Assembly (NCBI GenBank): GCA_029204225.1
Contig: CM055095.1
Location: 69,103,039-69,167,038, forward strand
From: Diphasiastrum complanatum
Lineage: Eukaryota; Streptophyta; Lycopodiopsida; Lycopodiales; Lycopodiaceae
Length of the DNA stretch: 64,000 nt
Direction: 5' to 3'
A program made the position numbers and the translations under genes. This document shows positions 60,344 through 64,000 of this stretch, piece after piece; position 1 is the first letter of the stretch; every line of letters starts with the position of its first letter. The notes under the pieces are model-generated. The model was not told where the DNA came from. It did not search any database and saw nothing but the letters and a program-made list of their open reading frames with translations.

Positions 60344-61110
60344 CTAGTCTCCTAATCAAGGACTTGACACAAATGAAGGTTACTTCTATTGATTTGATTG
60401 AAGGTCTACCTTATCCCACTTCTATAAAGATCTAAGAATGATCTCTAACAAAATCAAATCATAGAATACTAGAAACAATGCACTTGCTTGATTGAAGTAG
60501 ACAATACTAGTAGAATTGCCCCTCTTTCTATAAAGAACATTAAAGCTTCCAAATGATCTGATCAAGAGTGAATTTCAGCAACCTAATATACTTCCAAAAT
60601 CACTTGTAAAAGATCTAAATGGAACTTAATGAGGATGCAACACAATCTACTATCCAATCACAAGCAAAAAAATGATCAAAATTGATGAAAAATTGATCTA
60701 ATTTGGTGCATAAGTCAAGCAATGGTTGGACTGAACCTAAATCACTTTAGGAGGTGTCTACTACACCTTAGAACAGCCTTGAAGAGTCCCCAAAACTCTG
60801 ATCTTCCCTCTCCTTGAATGCTAGAAAGCCTCCTCTATGAAATCACCTCCAAAACTCGCTTAGAAATCAATGCTTGGAGCAAGCAAAACTTGCTATCTTG
60901 GTAATGTGAATTGAATTCAACTTTGCCTCTGGTTCTAGACACCTAAACACCTGCAAATGAAGTCACACAACACCAATCTCCAATGTATTTGACTCACTTT
61001 GAGTTCTAGAATCAATAGTAAATGCTAAGATCCAATCTACACAAGATTTAGATAAAAAATTGTGATCAAATTGAATGAAAACCAAGGATTTAGCTCATTT
61101 CAGCCTTTAG
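60344..61110 (-). other. 5' leader of copia E
   Basis: About 767 bases between the primer-binding site and gag ATG with no long frame, in line with the long leaders of related copia elements. No repeats comparable to those of F were seen. Confidence 0.7.
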
Positions 61111-61122
61111 GCTCTGATACCA
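61111..61122 (-). promoter_or_regulatory. tRNA-iMet primer-binding site of copia E
   Basis: TGGTATCAGAGC on the minus strand, directly adjoining the LTR end. Confidence 0.93.
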
Positions 61123-61805
61123 TGTAAAAATTACAGCAAATAAGGATCCTAAAAACACTTGAAATGATGAGGGAAACAATAGATTATGATTTCATAAGAT
61201 TAGCACAAGTTGAACCATCAAAATCCATCAAAAATCTATGCTTGAACCTCACTAAATGGCCCAAATCCTTGAAGAAGGCTTCACACGTGTGAAAGTACGG
61301 CCTCCCACAGTCTGAGTACTGTACACCAGACCTACATTCAATCCTATAATCATTAGTAATCACAAGTACTCAAACAATTATGAACATAGAGAGCAATTGC
61401 ACCATTATGAGAGGAAAAACATGAAATTGCTTGATTGATTTTGGTGAGATATCATCACCTATATATACATGATCCATCACGGTTTTGGGCAGGTATGAGT
61501 AGCCCTAAACCTATCCCTAATGCTAATTTTGGTGGATCTTTCATCCCTACCAAGTTAGGGTTGGAATCTTGGAGATCCCTCAACAATGCAAAAATTATCA
61601 AAAATAGCTCCTATTTTTTCTCCCTTGTATCTAAGCATAATTTGGACTCATTCCAAAGGTTCTAACACTTAGGTCTACTTGAGAACATCCTTATGAATGG
61701 AATCCTATGCTATTTGGCACGTGTGACAAGCCACATCATGACCATCTAACTATTTACAAGTCATATGACCAAAACTAGTCAAGCTAGAATTGTGAATTTT
61801 TAACA
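61123..61805 (-). repeat. Copia E LTR, right copy (5' LTR)
   Basis: 683 bp, same ends as the other two; CACACGTGTG at 61282-61291. Followed by the ATGCC target duplication at 61806-61810. Confidence 0.95.
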
Positions 61806-62018
61806 ATGCCTGCAATTTTTTTGTTCAGAACTGATCAGTCCAACTACTATTCAGTGTAATGGACCCACCAAATTCACCTATAAGTTGGCTGAATTCGATT
61901 CATTCCTCACTTGTGCTAGCGAATCTCTTGCGAATTTTTCTTGGGACCAAAGCCTTCCAAATTTCTTGCATTGCCTTCTGATACACTCTCATGCGGTTAT
62001 AATTCCTTTTTGATCATC
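61806..62018 (+). repeat. Ty3 J 3' region or LTR, right part
   Basis: Continues the sequence interrupted at 49191. 61850-61950 matches the reverse complement of 6890-6995 (GTAATGGACCCACCAAATTC, TATAAGTTGG, TGTGCTAGCGA). The shared word GCCTTCTGATA occurs shortly before the ORF in both copies. Confidence 0.6.
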
Positions 62019-62312
62019 ATGTCTTCTACTGATACTTCCCAATCTCCGCGCTATACTATCCATCGTGATGTCCCATCTGCAACGGACATCATGATTCTTC
62101 CTAGCACAAGCATGGTCACTCAGTGGATGACCCTTGCGGAGCCTCTACTTACTGCAATGGGTATTCATGAGAGAGCTTTTCGAGACGCATCAATATGGAT
62201 TTCATCACTCTTGCCTTCAGTACGTGGAAGGAAGAGAAATCCAAGTTTTACATCACCTTCCAAGGAGCCATACACAAGGTGCGCGTCATTGAGGCCACAC
62301 TTGCAGCTATAG
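62019..62312 (+). pseudogene. Conserved ORF beyond Ty3 J integrase, copy 2
   Basis: 97 codons from ATG 62019 (an upstream in-frame ATG at 61941 is less likely, since similarity to the other copy is best from SSTDTSQSP). Similarity to 6627-6824 runs through TDIMILPS, QWMTL, PLL and AMGIHER. It then switches to the next frame (NMDFITLAF here, INTHFITFA there), which points to a one-base lesion near 62190 in this copy. The alternative frame stays open to about 62320 (TWKEEKSKFYITFQG). No recognised domain. It could be the gag start of a following tandem unit or an additional ORF of this family. Confidence 0.55.
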
Positions 62313-62324
62313 GAATCTTTTAGT

Positions 62325-63743
62325 GCAAAATCAACCATTTTCTATAGAGAATCTAATCCCTTGATTAGTTCTTGGATTAGATCAGCCAAAAAATTAAATT
62401 TGAAGCTTGAATTAGGTGCATTAATTGATTATCTCTGATTTTTTGAGTGCATGTTGAAGTTGAGAGTGATTTTGCCAAAAATCATACATTAAGGAGTGAT
62501 ATGCAAGGTGAGAGGATGAAATCCATTGTACCATCACTCTAGATTTGTTCAAGAGTGATAGGGTCAAGTTTAGAAGCATCAATATGCTAGAAAACATCCT
62601 TGGATCTGTCCTCCAAGTGAAACCTTTGAGAGTTTCTAGTGCATATAGAGCATCTATGCAAATCTTTTGTAGAATTTGACATAGATTGGCTTAAATTGAG
62701 AGTTCTAGAAAAGAGATTGAGATCCAAGTCACATTGTTGAATCCTACTCAATTTTTTTGAGTGATTGTAAGGTTTGAAAAGAGTCATTAAGGTGTCTATG
62801 GCAAATGTGTAGAGAGAGATCCAATTTTCTAAGAGTTCCTTCCTTTGTAGAGGGCAAGATCTAGAAGCTCATTTGTGTTGTTATAGGTGAAGAATTTGTC
62901 TTCTCCTAGGTGATCAAATCTTTCTAAGTGGTATTAGCTCTTTGAAGCAAAATATCTTAGTGAGAAAAATCACAACTTTTGATTTTGAATTTCATTCCAA
63001 GTCTTAAAAGGTAGAGTAATTGGTGGAATCCAATAGGAGTGATTAAATTCAATTTGTTGAGCAAAAATTGACATAATATGTATGAAACTCAAATTAGTTC
63101 TATTCAACTTTCTTTGTGAGAGTGTGAGGGTCAATTTGTGATCCCATTGGATGTCTAGAATGAGGAGGAGTCCATATTTGAGTATTCATGCATGGTTGAG
63201 ATCTTTGTGAATCTCTAGTTGTCTAAATTTTTAAGCTTTGTAGAAAATTTGTGGTATAATTTGTTTTCAAATCAAATCAAATTCATTCTAAATCTCAAGA
63301 GTGAGATTATTTGGGTCAAGAGTGAGTCCAAAAGAAGTGATTAAGTTTGGTTTTCATGTGTTTGAAACAAAACCCATCTTTTGTTCAAGAATCTCAAGTG
63401 TTGAGAGAACTAGTCAAGTGAAAAGGAAAATCTAGGTGTCAAACCTTTTCATATCCATTTCAACTTTCAAAAGAAAGAGTCATTGGTATTTAATGAGTCC
63501 AATAGAAAAGTGGATCTGATTTATTTTGTGATTTGATTCAAAGATTGTATGCTTTTGTCTTAGTGATCAAAGCAAAGTTTCCAACTGACTAGTCATTAGT
63601 GTGAAAATTGATTCTTAGATTTGTGAGTTAGATCTTTTGTAGATCCTTTTAGATTGTTGAAGATGTTCAAATCTAGTCTCTTGAGAGTCACAAATTACAT
63701 TTGTAGAATCATATCACATGTTTTTATTCACATAGTGTCAATA
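62325..63743. other. AT-rich spacer, no gene, weak repeats
   Basis: No useful frames. GAGT(G/C)ATTAA-type words with nearby TCCAATAG or TCCAAAAG recur near 63035, 63325 and 63475-63505. This may be the leader or LTR of the copia whose gag follows, but no TG...CA ends were found. Confidence 0.35.
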
Positions 63744-64000
63744 GGTGGCATCCTATTGAAGGAAAAAACGGATCCTAAGTGCAACCTTTGTGACAAGGGA
63801 GGATATATTTTCTCAAGATGCTACAAAAAGAAGACCAATCCATCCAAGGAAAACCAAAGCAAGGGGGCCAAGGTGAACGATGGAGCTTCAAGTTCAAAAT
63901 GCAAATACAAGAAGGACAAGTCCAAGGAAAGGTGTTTCCTTTGTGGAAAGGTGAATGAGGCTTGGAGTCTCACAAGGACTTGCAAGATTTGTCTTCAAGA
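63744..64000 (+). pseudogene. Copia-type gag zinc-knuckle region, runs off window
   Basis: An open frame reaches the end of the window. It has CNLCDKGGYIFSRCYKKK, a CCHC-type knuckle with Tyr in place of His, then a Lys/Ser-rich linker and CFLCGKVNEAWSLTRTCKIC, a second cysteine-rich segment whose spacing does not fit a normal knuckle. One knuckle followed by a basic linker suits the end of a copia gag. The capsid part upstream is missing. Confidence 0.5.

Larger units (their letters stand above)
49192..61805 (-). mobile_element. Copia E complex: three LTRs, one outer target duplication
   Basis: LTRs lie at 49192-49873, 52257-52938 and 61123-61805, all in the same orientation and nearly identical. 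The outer flanks are ATGCC at 49187-49191 and 61806-61810. Order in element orientation: 5' LTR, primer-binding site, leader, gag-pol (interrupted by F), LTR, partial pol, LTR. The second internal unit lacks everything 5' of mid-integrase and joins the middle LTR directly at 52256, without leader or primer-binding site. So this is one insertion that was later extended and trimmed. Confidence 0.93.

Overview
This window looks like a piece of a land-plant nuclear genome that is almost entirely transposable-element sequence. The pointers are many plant-type Ty1/copia polyproteins (zinc knuckle, DSGAS protease, DDE integrase, YVDD reverse transcriptase, RNase H), primer-binding sites matching the initiator-methionine tRNA end (TGGTATCAGAGC), a Ty3/gypsy element of the D(G/S)GSGVN protease type, AT-rich spacers and long CT, GT and GA microsatellites. 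I found no convincing host gene, tRNA, rRNA or CRISPR array, and nothing bacterial. The species cannot be named from the sequence alone. Element letters (B to M) are local labels.

Layout. 0.6-5.0 kb: broken Ty3-like gag, a solo LTR of copia family B with its target-site duplication, then a badly broken coiled-coil ORF directly upstream of a polypurine tract and LTR. 5.0-6.4 kb: 5' end of a minus-strand copia (H). 6.4-8.6 kb: minus-strand Ty3 pieces and a foldback repeat. 9.2-12.7 kb: decayed copia K. 12.9-17.2 kb: microsatellite, palindromic repeats and a copia 3' end (L). 17.9-19.2 kb: decayed ORF resembling plant CACTA-associated Transposase_24 proteins. 20-24.9 kb: simple repeats, a copia RNase H-LTR-gag junction (M) and a 268-bp tandem duplication. 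25-31 kb: a copia RT fragment (G), copia B with its RT replaced by unrelated sequence, and inverted copia C. 31-35.3 kb: nearly full-length minus copia D. 35.8-36.1 kb: a strong foldback. 36.4-43.3 kb: copia C 3' end, copia I partly duplicated in tandem, and a second, inverted copy of G. 44.4-62.3 kb: Ty3 element J, split by a three-LTR copia complex (E, 49.2-61.8 kb), itself split by copia F (54.7-58.1 kb). The window ends in another copia gag.

The best-supported history is the nest at 44-62 kb: F sits in E with 5-bp duplications CTTGA, and E sits in J with 5-bp duplications ATGCC. E has three LTRs but one outer duplication, so it was rearranged after or during insertion. Every element has frameshifts, stops or deletions. 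The most intact are E (one shared stop plus the F insertion) and the gag of F.

Most interesting signals: the three-LTR E complex, the 35.8-kb foldback with GC-rich palindromes, the B element whose reverse transcriptase was swapped for about 1.07 kb of unrelated DNA, an exact CACACGTGTG palindrome in the LTRs of several families, a Ty3 family with a conserved unknown ORF beyond integrase, and an inverted duplication of an already chimeric segment at 25 and 42.5 kb.
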